From: Pseudomonadota bacterium
GTDB taxonomy: Bacteria; Desulfobacterota; Desulfobulbia; Desulfobulbales; Desulfurivibrionaceae
Assembly: GCA_018830485.1 (NCBI GenBank)
Contig: JAHJRQ010000023.1
Span: 1-64,000 of the forward strand
DNA length: 64,000 bases
Direction: 5' to 3'
Under the pieces are notes generated by a model. The model ran no database searches. It was not told the origin of the DNA and saw only the letters and a list, made by a program, of their open reading frames with translations. Shown here piece after piece: positions 25,542-34,113 of the stretch (its first letter is position 1; every line of letters begins with the position of its first letter). A program made the position numbers and the translations under genes.

Positions 25542-27010
25542 CCGTGTCCGTTTCTTCCGTGGGCCTCGATCCTGCCCTGAACCGCTTTCCTGAAAACATC
25601 CGGCACATCCATCTCATGGGTATCTGCGGCACCGGGGTGGGCGCCCTGGCCGGCATGCTGAAAAGCGCCGGTTTTACCGTGACCGGCTCGGATCAGCAGG
25701 TCTATCCCCCCATGAGTGATTTTTTGGCCGGGCAGGGTATTGCTGTGCAGTCCGGCTATTCCCCGGACAATCTTGCGCCGCGCCCGGATCTGGTGGTGGT
25801 CGGCAATGTCATCCGGCGGGAAAACCCGGAAGCCCTGGCCTTGGCCCAACGCGGCATCCCCTACGTCTCCTTTCCCCAAGCCCTGAGCCATTTCTTTATC
25901 CGCGACAAGACCTCTCTGGTGGTTGCCGGAACCCATGGCAAGACCACGACCTCCTCCCTGCTGGCCAGTCTGCTCGGGGAGATCGGGGCGGAGCCGAGTT
26001 TCATGATCGGCGGTCTGGTGCAGGCCTTTGGCCGAAACTTCAATGTGGCCGAGGGGAGTTATTTTGTCGCCGAAGGCGATGAGTACGACACGGCTTTTTT
26101 CGACAAGGGGCCGAAGTTTCTCCATTATCGACCGCAGATCGCTATTCTGACCAGCATCGAGTTCGACCACGCCGATATCTATGCCGATCTTGCCGCCATC
26201 AAGGTTTCCTTTGCCAAGCTCGTGGCCAGCATGCCTGCGGACGGGTTTCTCGTGGCCTGCTGGGATGACCCGGTTGTCCGCGAGGTGTGCCAGGGAGCCA
26301 GATGTACGGTGGTGGGCTATGGGAGTTCCGAGGGCTGCGAATGGCGGGTCACGGATCTGCTGGTGCGCCCGGAATCAACCTCCTTTCGGGTCAGCAGGCG
26401 TGGTGTTGCCTTCGGCGGATACGAAAACGTGCTGCCCGGGCTTCATAATGCCTTGAACGCCCTGTCGGTGATTGCGGTTCTCGATATCCTGGGGTTTCCC
26501 CGGCAGGAGGTTGCCCAGGGGCTGCGAAAGTTTCAAGGGGTGCGGCGGCGGCAGGAGGTCCGGGGGGTGGCGCGGGGGGTGACGGTGATCGACGATTTTG
26601 CCCATCACCCCACTGCGGTCCGGGAAACCCTGGCCGCTTTGGCGGCGGCCTATACCGGGCGCCGTCTGGTGGCTGTGTTTGAGCCCCGGACAAATTCCAG
26701 TAGGCGCAAGGTCTTTCAGGAGGCCTATGCCTCTGCCTTTGATGCAGCGGCAGAGGTCCTGGTGCGCGAACCGGCACCCCTTGCGGATCTCCCGGAGGCA
26801 GAACGATTTTCCTCCCGGCATCTGGTGGACGATCTGGCCGGCCGCGGCCTGCGCGCAGGGTATTTCTCCACCACCGAAGATGTTCTCTCCTATCTTGATG
26901 GCAGCGCCCGTGAGGGTGATGTGGTGGCCATCATGTCCAATGGCGGGTTTGACAACATCCACCAGCGCCTTCTTGAGCTGCTGGGGCAAGTTCCCGCCTC
27001 CTCGATGTAA
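25538..27010 (+). CDS. mpl: UDP-MurNAc:L-Ala-gamma-D-Glu-mDAP ligase Mpl
   Basis: 490 residues, start GTG 25538 overlapping the upstream stop. Mur-ligase layout: N-terminal dinucleotide-like motif GICGTGVGALAG, central ATP-binding P-loop GTHGKTTTSS, C-terminal domain with 'VFEPRTNSSRRKVFQEAY'. The segment 'EGDEYDTAFFDKGPKF' is typical of Mpl rather than MurC. The enzyme reattaches the recycled murein tripeptide to UDP-MurNAc in the cytoplasm. It lies downstream of the cell-shape operon on the opposite strand. Confidence 0.93.
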   Translation: MTVSVSSVGLDPALNRFPENIRHIHLMGICGTGVGALAGMLKSAGFTVTGSDQQVYPPMSDFLAGQGIAVQSGYSPDNLAPRPDLVVVGNVIRRENPEALALAQRGIPYVSFPQALSHFFIRDKTSLVVAGTHGKTTTSSLLASLLGEIGAEPSFMIGGLVQAFGRNFNVAEGSYFVAEGDEYDTAFFDKGPKFLHYRPQIAILTSIEFDHADIYADLAAIKVSFAKLVASMPADGFLVACWDDPVVREVCQGARCTVVGYGSSEGCEWRVTDLLVRPESTSFRVSRRGVAFGGYENVLPGLHNALNALSVIAVLDILGFPRQEVAQGLRKFQGVRRRQEVRGVARGVTVIDDFAHHPTAVRETLAALAAAYTGRRLVAVFEPRTNSSRRKVFQEAYASAFDAAAEVLVREPAPLADLPEAERFSSRHLVDDLAGRGLRAGYFSTTEDVLSYLDGSAREGDVVAIMSNGGFDNIHQRLLELLGQVPASSM

Positions 27011-27317
27011 AAAGAAAAAAACGAAAAAAAAAGCGCGGGCTAGGTAGTTGTCGCCACGGTATTTGTACCTTGGCTAACAGTTTGAATTTGTGCAGATTTC
27101 CAGGTCTTTGCTCCCATTGTCCCAAAAGAAATTCCTGCGCGACACGCTGCTTTTAACCTCTTGAAAAAATGGCAAAAACGTGATTTTTTACCCCTTTTTT
27201 CGACAGGTTGCTTTTCCTGAATGCTCATTCAGTATTTGCTTGACATCAATTTTTGATAGGGCTATTTAGGTCGGAAGCCATTCGTATAATGCGCTTCAAC
27301 CTAAGGAGCATACAGTC
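27011..27317. other. 307-bp intergenic region before the nuo operon
   Basis: No gene seen. It starts with an A-rich tract after the mpl stop (27009-27040) that is not a clear hairpin terminator, and ends with the putative nuo promoter and the AAGGAG site (27303-27308) of nuoA. A further TATAAT lies at 27285-27290 without a matching -35. Confidence 0.5.
27240..27268 (+). promoter_or_regulatory. Candidate sigma-70 promoter of the nuo operon
   Basis: TTGACA (27240-27245), 17-nt spacer, TATTTA (27263-27268), about 50 nt before the nuoA GTG. It is the best-matching promoter in the gap. Confidence 0.6.
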
Positions 27318-27740
27318 GTGGAACAGCAGGCAACTCTTGATATCCTCTATGTGGCGGCTTTTTTCTTAGGTGGCCTGGGCTTTGCGGTGGGTCCGTTCAT
27401 CATTTCCTTCCTCCTGGCCCCCCGCTCCACCAGAAACACCAAGGAAAAAACAAAACAACTCATTGAGTGCGGCATGGAGCCCATCGGCGACGCCTGGATC
27501 CGTTTCGGCATCGTCTATTATCTCTATGCCTTGATGTTTGTGGCCTTTGCCGTGGACATCCTCTTTTTGTTCCCGGTGGCCCTTGTATACAACCAGACAG
27601 GACAGGACGGGCTCAATATCGGCGACCTCCGGGCCTTTGTCGAGATCCTGATCTTTGTCGGAATCCTGTCACTGATAATCATCTATGCCTGGAAAAAGGG
27701 AGTGTTCAAGTGGGAACGCAAAATATACAACCAGCGATAG
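27318..27740 (+). CDS. nuoA: Complex I subunit NuoA
   Basis: 140 residues starting at GTG 27318, with AAGGAG 9 nt upstream. Three membrane segments (about 8-32, 64-88, 103-125) and the conserved inter-helix loop '[25 protein letters not shown]' region that contacts the quinone chamber. First gene of the nuo operon; overlaps nuoB by 31 nt. Confidence 0.97.
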   Translation: MEQQATLDILYVAAFFLGGLGFAVGPFIISFLLAPRSTRNTKEKTKQLIECGMEPIGDAWIRFGIVYYLYALMFVAFAVDILFLFPVALVYNQTGQDGLNIGDLRAFVEILIFVGILSLIIIYAWKKGVFKWERKIYNQR

Positions 27741-28207
27741 TGCAGTTCGCCCAGCTTGACAAACTGCTTGCCTTGGGAAGGGCCAACTCTCTCTGGCCCA
27801 TGACCTTCGGCCTTGCCTGCTGCGCCATTGAGATGATGGCCACCGGCGCCTCCCGCTTCGATCTGGCCCGGTTCGGCGCCGAGGTCTTCCGGCCCTCCCC
27901 CCGCCAGTGCGACGTGATGATCGTCGCCGGCACCATCAGCAAGAAGATGGCGCCTGCCGTGGAAACCCTCTACGACCAGATGCCGGAACCCAAATGGGTC
28001 ATCGCCATGGGCAACTGCGCCATTTCCGGCGGCCCCTTTGTTTTTGACGGTCAGTACGGCATTGTCGAGGGTGCGGACAAGTTGTTCCCGGTGGATGTCT
28101 TCATCCCCGGCTGCCCGCCCCGTCCCGAAGCCTTGATCGAGGGGATTCTCGAACTGGAGGAAAAGGTGACGGGTTCCCGCAGATGGCCACGAGTGGAGGT
28201 GGGTTGA
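27710..28207 (+). CDS. nuoB: Complex I subunit NuoB (cluster N2)
   Basis: 165 residues from GTG 27710, preceded by GGGAG at 7 nt and lying inside the end of nuoA; the longer open frame upstream reads through nuoA and is not credible. The four N2 cysteine ligands are visible: the CC pair in GLACCAIEM, the Cys in MGNCA and the Cys in PGCPPRP. NuoB carries the last Fe-S cluster before ubiquinone/menaquinone. It is two bases from nuoC. Confidence 0.96.
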   Translation: MGTQNIQPAIVQFAQLDKLLALGRANSLWPMTFGLACCAIEMMATGASRFDLARFGAEVFRPSPRQCDVMIVAGTISKKMAPAVETLYDQMPEPKWVIAMGNCAISGGPFVFDGQYGIVEGADKLFPVDVFIPGCPPRPEALIEGILELEEKVTGSRRWPRVEVG

Positions 28208-28209
28208 TC

Positions 28210-28782
28210 ATGAATTGCGCTGCGATCAAACAGAAACTGTCCGCCATTGGTGCTGCGGCGGTAAACGAAACGGAATACGGACGCAAAGGCTTTGCCCTGG
28301 ATGTACAGGTTGCCCCGGAGCAGTTGGTCGCCGCCGTTTCGGTGCTCGATGCGGAGGGATTTTTTATTGAGGCTGTCACCGGCGTGGATTGGCTGGGTGA
28401 GCAGGCCGCTCTGCGCAAGGAAGCAGAGGCAAAAGTTGCAGCCGAGGCCAAGGCAAAAGCTGAGGCCGCCGCAGCCGCAGGGGAGGAAGCCCCCGTTGCC
28501 GAGCCGGTTGCCGAACAGGGAGAGCTTCCCGAAGACGCGCTGGAGGCGGTGTACGACTTCAACCATTATGAATCGCTCTGCCGGGTGACGATCAGGACCA
28601 GGGTGCCCCGCAGCAAGCCCGAGGTTCCCACCATTTCGCAGATCTATCCCGGCGCCGACTGGCATGAGCGGGAAACCCATGACTTCTTCGGGATCAAATT
28701 CGTCGGCCACCCCTATCTTGTGCCGCTGCTGTTGCCGGAAGATGCTGATTATCATCCTTTGCTGAAGGATTTCCGCCCATGA
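28210..28782 (+). CDS. nuoC: Complex I subunit NuoC with low-complexity insertion
   Basis: 190 residues from ATG 28210, GGAGG 10 nt upstream. The C-terminal half is a standard 30-kDa subunit (RTRVPRSKPEVPTISQIYP, then WHERETHDFFGI). Between residues about 64 and 108 there is an Ala/Glu/Lys/Pro-rich stretch of repeated EAxAK-like units not present in ordinary NuoC, likely a flexible or helical linker. NuoC forms the peripheral arm with NuoB, D and I. It overlaps nuoD by ATGA. Confidence 0.93.
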   Translation: MNCAAIKQKLSAIGAAAVNETEYGRKGFALDVQVAPEQLVAAVSVLDAEGFFIEAVTGVDWLGEQAALRKEAEAKVAAEAKAKAEAAAAAGEEAPVAEPVAEQGELPEDALEAVYDFNHYESLCRVTIRTRVPRSKPEVPTISQIYPGADWHERETHDFFGIKFVGHPYLVPLLLPEDADYHPLLKDFRP

Positions 28783-29897
28783 GCGCCTTTGCCGAAAGTG
28801 AAGCCAAAGAAACATTTGTCTTAAACCTCGGGCCCCAGCATCCTGCCACCCACGGCGTACTGCGGGTCAAGCTGACCATGGACGGCGAGTACATCGCCGA
28901 GGCGGAGCCGGTTCTGGGCTACATCCATCGCATGCACGAGAAAATGGGGGAGAACCGGACCTGGGCTCAATTCCTGCCCAACACCGGGAGGATGGATTAT
29001 CTCCACGCCCTGGCCTACAACCACGGCTATGTTTCCGTGGTGGAGCGGGCCGCAGGCATTGAGGTGCCGGAGCGGGCTGAATACCTCCGGGTGATCACCG
29101 CCGAACTGAACCGGGTTTCCAGCCACCTTCTCTGGTTCGGTGCCTTTATCCTGGATCTGGGCGGGTTTTCCCCGTTGCTCTATGCCTTTGACGACAGGGA
29201 ACATATCCTGGACCTGCTGGAATCCGTAACCGGCTCCCGCCTCACCTATTGCTATTTCCGCTTCGGCGGGGTGTACAACGATATCGACGACAACTTCGTT
29301 CCCGGCACCAGGGCCTTCATCAAGCGGTTGCGCGAGCGGATGCCCATGTACCACAATCTGGTCACCAAGAATATCATCCTGATGAAACGGCTCCAGGAGG
29401 TCGGCCCGATTTCTGCTGAGATGTGCCGCAAATACGGGGCCACCGGCCCGGTGTGCCGCGGTTCCGGCATCAACTTTGACGTGCGCAAGCATGAGCCGTA
29501 TTCGGTGTATCCGGAATTCGACTTCGATGTGCCGGTGTACGACCAATGCGATTCCATGGCCCGGTACATGGTGCGGATGGACGAGATCGAGCAGAGTCTG
29601 CGCATTATTGAACAGGCGCTGGATAAGCTCCCGGAAGGTCCGGTCATGGCTGAGAAGGTTCCCAAGATCCTCAAGCCGGCCAAGGGCGATTATTACCATG
29701 CCGTGGAAACGGCGCGCGGTTCGTTCGGCGTGCGGGTGGTCAGCGACGGGACAAACACCCCGTACCGCTTGAAACTCCGTTCCCCAACCTTTTCCAATTT
29801 GAGCCTCTTCGGCGAGGCCAGTCAGGGCATGTTGCTGCCTGACGCCCTTGCCCTGATGGGAAGCCTGGATTTGGTTATCCCCGAGATAGACAGGTAA
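28779..29897 (+). CDS. nuoD: Complex I subunit NuoD (49-kDa)
   Basis: 372 residues, slightly shorter than typical because it is not fused to NuoC. Conserved motifs: LNLGPQHPATHGVLR, the quinone-site HPATHG loop, GYIHRMHEKMGENRTW, NRVSSHLLWFG, RGSGI and the C-terminal 'LVIPEIDR'. It forms the quinone-reducing site with NuoB. Related to the large subunit of NiFe hydrogenases, but lacks the CxxC pairs. It ends next to a 106-bp palindromic element where nuoEFG would normally begin. Confidence 0.97.
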   Translation: MSAFAESEAKETFVLNLGPQHPATHGVLRVKLTMDGEYIAEAEPVLGYIHRMHEKMGENRTWAQFLPNTGRMDYLHALAYNHGYVSVVERAAGIEVPERAEYLRVITAELNRVSSHLLWFGAFILDLGGFSPLLYAFDDREHILDLLESVTGSRLTYCYFRFGGVYNDIDDNFVPGTRAFIKRLRERMPMYHNLVTKNIILMKRLQEVGPISAEMCRKYGATGPVCRGSGINFDVRKHEPYSVYPEFDFDVPVYDQCDSMARYMVRMDEIEQSLRIIEQALDKLPEGPVMAEKVPKILKPAKGDYYHAVETARGSFGVRVVSDGTNTPYRLKLRSPTFSNLSLFGEASQGMLLPDALALMGSLDLVIPEIDR

Positions 29898-29902
29898 GGA
29901 GT

Positions 29903-30008
29903 GAAACTGTTCAGCAGCACCACATCTGCTTTGTCATCGGCCTGCTCATGTGCAATAGCACACTTCGCAGACCTCTTCCGCGCATCTGTGGCACTGCTGA
30001 ACAGTTTC
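29903..30008 (+). repeat. 106-bp palindromic element, family 1 copy 1
   Basis: Perfect 15-bp terminal arms, GAAACTGTTCAGCAG (29903-29917) and CTGCTGAACAGTTTC (29994-30008). Inside are a CCACA/TGTGG stem, GGCCTGC facing GCAGACC and an apical TGTGC/GCACA hairpin. A second copy at 50675-50780 differs at 9 of 106 positions; six of these form three compensatory base-pair changes. It separates nuoD from nuoH. Confidence 0.85.
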
Positions 30009-30055
30009 ATGCCGCGGTGTTTGTTTGATTATGGTAGTTCTCAAGGAGCTTCGTT

Positions 30056-31048
30056 ATGCATGTGGATCCTGAAATAATACGGCTGCTGGCATTCCTCATC
30101 GGAGTGATCGCCTTTGCCGCCCTGAACGCCGCCTACCTGGTCTGGCTTGAGCGCAAAGAGGCCGCGCACATCCAACGGCGGATCGGACCCAAGGAGGTCG
30201 GTCCCTTTGGGTTGCTCCAGCCTCTGGTCGACGGCATCAAGCTGATGACCAAGCAGCTCATCGTGCCGGCCGGGGTTGATCCGGTCCTGTTCAAGATCGC
30301 CCCGATCCTGGTCATGGTCCCGGCGATCATGAGCTTTGTCACCATTCCCTTCAGCGATACGTTGGTGGCGAGAAATCTTGATATCGGTCTCTTGGCCATC
30401 TTTGCCTTTGCCTCGGTGAACGTGCTCGGTCTTCTCCTGGGAGCCTGGGGGTCGCGGAACAAATACGCGGTCATCTCAGCAGCCCGTGTGGTTTCCCAGA
30501 ATGTTGCCTATGAGATTCCCATGCTGATCACGGTGGTGACCCTGGTGATGATCAGCGGCACCATGAACCTTTCCAAGATTGTCGGCTTGCAGATGGGCGG
30601 CTTCTGGAACTGGAACATCCTCAACCTTTCCGCCAGCCCCCTGATGCCCATTGCTTTTCTGATCTTTTTTGTCTGCATGCTGGCCGAGACCAACCGGGCA
30701 CCTTTCGACATGGCCGAGGCGGAGAGCGAGCTGGTTGCCGGCACTTTTACCGAGTACTCGGGCATGGGCTTCGGCGTCTTTTTCATGGGCGAGTATGCCA
30801 ATATCGTCATCGGCGCCAGCGTGGCCACCATTCTCTTCCTGGGCGGCTGGGATTGTCCCTTCGGGTTGTTTCCGGGGGTGCACTGGTTCCTGCTTAAGAT
30901 GTACTTCCTGATCTTCACCGTCATCTGGATCCGCTGGACCTATCCGCGCACAACCTTTTACGGGCTGCTCAATCTTTCCTGGAAGATTTTGATCCCGATC
31001 TCCTTTGTTAACCTGATTCTTACCAGTGCCATGTTGAAGGTGTTTTAA
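30056..31048 (+). CDS. nuoH: Complex I subunit NuoH
   Basis: 330 residues, AAGGAG 9 nt before the start. Eight membrane segments. Quinone-channel motifs are intact: 'ERKEAAHIQRRIGPKEVGPFG', 'AETNRAPFDMAEAESELV' and 'EYSGMGFGVFFMGEY'. The first links membrane and peripheral arms. Follows the intergenic palindromic element and precedes nuoI by 2 nt. Confidence 0.97.
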   Translation: MHVDPEIIRLLAFLIGVIAFAALNAAYLVWLERKEAAHIQRRIGPKEVGPFGLLQPLVDGIKLMTKQLIVPAGVDPVLFKIAPILVMVPAIMSFVTIPFSDTLVARNLDIGLLAIFAFASVNVLGLLLGAWGSRNKYAVISAARVVSQNVAYEIPMLITVVTLVMISGTMNLSKIVGLQMGGFWNWNILNLSASPLMPIAFLIFFVCMLAETNRAPFDMAEAESELVAGTFTEYSGMGFGVFFMGEYANIVIGASVATILFLGGWDCPFGLFPGVHWFLLKMYFLIFTVIWIRWTYPRTTFYGLLNLSWKILIPISFVNLILTSAMLKVF

Positions 31049-31050
31049 CC

Positions 31051-31491
31051 ATGATCGACTATCTCAGAGAGATTATCAGCGGGACCTGGAGCCTGTTTGT
31101 CGGCCTGGGGATTACCATCAGGTATTTTTTTCAGCCGGTGGTGACTGTGCAGTATCCGTACCAGACCCTGCCCATGACCCCGCGTTTCAGGGGGCATATC
31201 GAGCTGGTCAAGGATGAGGAGACCGGCGAAACCAAATGCATCGTCTGCGGCATGTGCCAGAAGGCCTGCCCCTCGAACTGCATCACGGTGAATGGCGAAA
31301 AGCGGGAAGGGGTCAAGGGCAAGGTGCTGACCGAGTATACCCTTGATTTCACCAAATGCAGCCTGTGCGGGCTCTGCGTCGAAAGCTGCACGCCCTCGGC
31401 AATCACCTTTTCCAAGGATTACAACCTCGCGGGCGTCACAAAGGAAGCGTACATCTTTGATCTCAAAAAACGTCTGGAGGCAAAGAACTGA
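31051..31491 (+). CDS. nuoI: Complex I subunit NuoI (two 4Fe-4S clusters)
   Basis: 146 residues. Two ferredoxin-type motifs, C-IVCGMC-QKACP and C-SLCGLC-VESCTP, bind clusters N6a and N6b. The N-terminal amphipathic helix (LREIISGTWSLFVGL) anchors it to the membrane. Without NuoEFG these clusters are the most likely electron entry point of this complex. It overlaps nuoJ by one base. Confidence 0.96.
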   Translation: MIDYLREIISGTWSLFVGLGITIRYFFQPVVTVQYPYQTLPMTPRFRGHIELVKDEETGETKCIVCGMCQKACPSNCITVNGEKREGVKGKVLTEYTLDFTKCSLCGLCVESCTPSAITFSKDYNLAGVTKEAYIFDLKKRLEAKN

Positions 31492-32015
31492 TGGTGTCCC
31501 TGTTTACGATGGAAGGCCTTTCCGGCCTCTTGTTTTTCTGCTTTATCGGGCTGACCCTGGCCGGGGCTGTTGTTGCCACCAACGCCCGCAGCCTGATCCG
31601 CAGCGTGGCCGGGCTGGCTATCTGTTTTCTCGGGGTGGCCGGGCTCTACTACTATCTCAACAGCCCCTTTGTCGCCCTGATGCAGATTCTGATCTATGTC
31701 GGCGCCGTCTGCGTCACCATTATCTTTGCCGTGATGCTGGCCGGATCGTCCGAACTCAAGCAGCTCACCCGGCGCAACGGGCTGGTCGGCCCCCTGGCTA
31801 TCCTGGGCAGCGGAATTTTGGTTTTTGCCTTGGCGGGGCTGGCCCTGAAAACGGAATGGCTTGCCGCTCCCTGCCGGGTCAATCGCGGCACGGTTGAGGA
31901 TCTTGGCCAGTCGTTGCTCACCACATACAGCATGAGCTTCGAGCTGATTTCCGTTGTCTTGCTGGTGGCGGTGGTCGGCTCCTTGGTTTTGGCCCGACAG
32001 GGGAGGGATAAGTAA
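31491..32015 (+). CDS. nuoJ: Complex I subunit NuoJ
   Basis: 174 residues, five membrane segments, with the pi-bulge helix segment 'QILIYVGAVCVTIIFAVML' that is the family signature. It transmits conformational change towards the pumping subunits. Start and stop overlap the neighbouring genes by one base each. Confidence 0.96.
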   Translation: MVSLFTMEGLSGLLFFCFIGLTLAGAVVATNARSLIRSVAGLAICFLGVAGLYYYLNSPFVALMQILIYVGAVCVTIIFAVMLAGSSELKQLTRRNGLVGPLAILGSGILVFALAGLALKTEWLAAPCRVNRGTVEDLGQSLLTTYSMSFELISVVLLVAVVGSLVLARQGRDK

Positions 32016-32341
32016 TGGAGATTCTTGTGCTCAGCAACAGCCTGCACACCTATCTGGTGATCGGCGCGCTGCTTTTCGGCATCGGCATTTACGGCCTGGT
32101 CCAGCGCCAGACCTTTATCGGCATGTTGATCTCCGCGGAGTTGATTCTGGGCGGGGCTTCCCTCAATTTCATGGCCTTTAACCGTTTTCTCGCCCCTGAT
32201 CCCACGGTGGGCCAGATCTTTACCCTGTTCATCATGGCCATTGCCGCTGCCGAGTGCGCCATTGCCCTGAGCATAATCATCGCCGTCTATCGGAACTACA
32301 AATCCATCGACACCGAAGATGTCGTGGATCTGCAAGGTTAG
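32015..32341 (+). CDS. nuoK: Complex I subunit NuoK
   Basis: 108 residues with three membrane segments. The two carboxylates used for proton transfer are present, in 'MLISAELILGGASLNFMAF' and 'AAAECAIALSIIIAVYRN'. Homologous to MrpC. 18 nt before the first antiporter-like subunit. Confidence 0.97.
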   Translation: MEILVLSNSLHTYLVIGALLFGIGIYGLVQRQTFIGMLISAELILGGASLNFMAFNRFLAPDPTVGQIFTLFIMAIAAAECAIALSIIIAVYRNYKSIDTEDVVDLQG

Positions 32342-32359
32342 AGAGGAAAGGATAGGGTC

Positions 32360-33865
32360 ATGGATACAATTGTTTCCGTAAAACCGCTGCTCGCCATACT
32401 GACGGCCCTGGCCGGGGCTGTTCTCGTGATGATGTCCGGCCGCAAGCCCAATATCAGGGAGTCGTGGTCCTTTATCGCGGCGGTGACGATGTTTTCCATC
32501 ATCGCCTCGATGATCACCACCGTTGCCCCTGCGCCCCTTGGCGAGGGGAAAACCATCGTCTATCAGTTGTTCCGGATACTGCCCGGCGTTTCCGTCACCC
32601 TGCGGGTAGACGCCTTTTCCATGATCTTCGCCGTGGTCGCCTCCTTTCTCTGGATGCTGGCGGTGTTCTATTCCCTTGGCTATATGCGGGGTCTGCACGA
32701 GCATGCGCAGACCCGGTTCAACGCCTGCTTCGCACTGTCCCTGTTCGGCGCCATCGGCGTGGCATTTTCCGACAATCTTTTCACCCTCTATCTCTTCTAC
32801 GAGATCGTCAGCATCTGCACCTACCCGCTGGTTGCCCATCATCAGGATGAAGAGGGCTACGAAGGGGCCAAGAAGTACATCGTCTATCTGACCACCACGG
32901 CCAAGGGGTTGGTGCTGCCGGCCATGATCCTGATCTATGTGCTCACCGGCACCCTTGATTTTGCCGACAACATCCGCACCGGCATCTTCTCCGGCGGAAC
33001 CGTTGACGCCCACGGCGCCCTGGTGACCATGCTCTATGTCTTCTGTCTCCTGGGTTTCGCCAAGAACGGCATCATGCCTTTCCACAACTGGCTTCCCGGC
33101 GCCATGGTGGCCCCGACCCCGGTTTCCGCCTTATTGCATGCCGTGGCCGTGGTCAAGGTCGGGGTGTTCTGCACCACCCGGGTCATGCTCTATGTCTTCG
33201 GCACCGATGTGATGCAGGGGCTGAATCTTGGCATCCCCACCGCGTATTTTGTTTCCTTCACCATCCTGGTTGCCTCGATCATCGCCCTGTCCAAGGATAA
33301 CCTCAAGGCGCGGCTCGCCTATTCCACGGTGAGTCAGCTTTCCTACATCATCCTCGGCGTGGCTCTCCTTACCCCCAGCGGCATTCAGGGCGGCCTGGTG
33401 CACATCGCCAACCATGCCTTTTCCAAGATCACCCTGTTTTTCTGCGCCGGCGCCATCTATGTGGCAACCCACAAGAAATGCATCTCCGAGATGAGCGGAC
33501 TGGGGCGGACCATGCCCTTCACCTTTGCCGCCTTCGGCATCGCCTCGCTCAGCATGATCGGCGCGCCGCCGGTAGCCGGCTTTGTCACCAAATGGAAACT
33601 CCTGGTCGGGACCATGGAAATGGAGACCCACTATATCGGCATCCTGCTGGTGCTGCTGGCCTCCACCCTGCTGAACGTGGCCTATTTCGCGCCGGTGACC
33701 TATCGGGCCTTCTTCGGTAAACGCCCGGAAGGCGAGGTTTACGAAGGGGTCAAGGAGGCGCCCCTGGCCATGGTGGTGCCCATCATGATTGCCGCGATCA
33801 TCTCCGTGGTCATCGGCATGTACCCTGATTTTATGATGAACTTTGTCAAGGCGGTGACGGGATGA
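32360..33865 (+). CDS. MrpD/NuoM-like antiporter-type subunit (extra pump module)
   Basis: 501 residues with about 14 membrane segments. It has the antiporter-family features: a TM5 Glu in 'LYLFYEIVSICTYPLVAHH', 'GIMPFHNWLPGAMVAPTPVSALLHAVAVVKVG' and 'LAYSTVSQLSYIILGV', with Lys residues in TM7/8. It lacks the long C-terminal lateral helix of NuoL and resembles the MrpD-type 'monovalent cation/H+ antiporter subunit D' proteins. It occupies the nuoL position but is one of four such proteins here. It could pump H+ or Na+; the sequence does not decide. Its stop overlaps the small protein's start. Confidence 0.88.
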   Translation: MDTIVSVKPLLAILTALAGAVLVMMSGRKPNIRESWSFIAAVTMFSIIASMITTVAPAPLGEGKTIVYQLFRILPGVSVTLRVDAFSMIFAVVASFLWMLAVFYSLGYMRGLHEHAQTRFNACFALSLFGAIGVAFSDNLFTLYLFYEIVSICTYPLVAHHQDEEGYEGAKKYIVYLTTTAKGLVLPAMILIYVLTGTLDFADNIRTGIFSGGTVDAHGALVTMLYVFCLLGFAKNGIMPFHNWLPGAMVAPTPVSALLHAVAVVKVGVFCTTRVMLYVFGTDVMQGLNLGIPTAYFVSFTILVASIIALSKDNLKARLAYSTVSQLSYIILGVALLTPSGIQGGLVHIANHAFSKITLFFCAGAIYVATHKKCISEMSGLGRTMPFTFAAFGIASLSMIGAPPVAGFVTKWKLLVGTMEMETHYIGILLVLLASTLLNVAYFAPVTYRAFFGKRPEGEVYEGVKEAPLAMVVPIMIAAIISVVIGMYPDFMMNFVKAVTG

Positions 33866-34113
33866 TAGTGAAACTGATTGATTTTCTGCGTGACCGGCTG
33901 CAACTGGTCATCCGCCTGTCCTATGTCGGGCTGGCGCTTCTGGTGGCCTGGGACGTTGTCTTTGTCTCCAAGGAACATGCCCATACCGCGGCTGAGCGGA
34001 TCCCGGGTTTCTGGGCCGCCTTCGGTTTTATCGCCTGTGTGGTGATCATCATTGTTTCCAAGTGGTACGGCCACCTGGGGATCATGACCCGTGAGGATTA
34101 CTATGATAACTGA
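33862..34113 (+). CDS. Small two-helix membrane protein within the nuo operon
   Basis: 83 residues. Two hydrophobic segments (about 17-36 and 50-68) and a C-terminal motif GIMTREDYYDN. Short proteins with a central 'PGFWAAFGFIACVVII' segment and a final EDYYD are often found beside MrpD/NuoM-type genes, so it is likely a small accessory subunit rather than noise. It overlaps both neighbours (4 nt upstream, 11 nt downstream), a sign of coupled translation. Confidence 0.8.
   Translation: MIVKLIDFLRDRLQLVIRLSYVGLALLVAWDVVFVSKEHAHTAAERIPGFWAAFGFIACVVIIIVSKWYGHLGIMTREDYYDN

Noticed and set aside
27285..27290. TATAAT before nuoA as the main -10 box
   Set aside because: No acceptable -35 box 16-18 nt upstream; the TTGACA/TATTTA pair at 27240-27268 fits better.
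29903..30008. tRNA-like or IS-end interpretation of the 106-bp element
   Set aside because: It does not form a cloverleaf, has no CCA end or T-loop, and no transposase gene is nearby.
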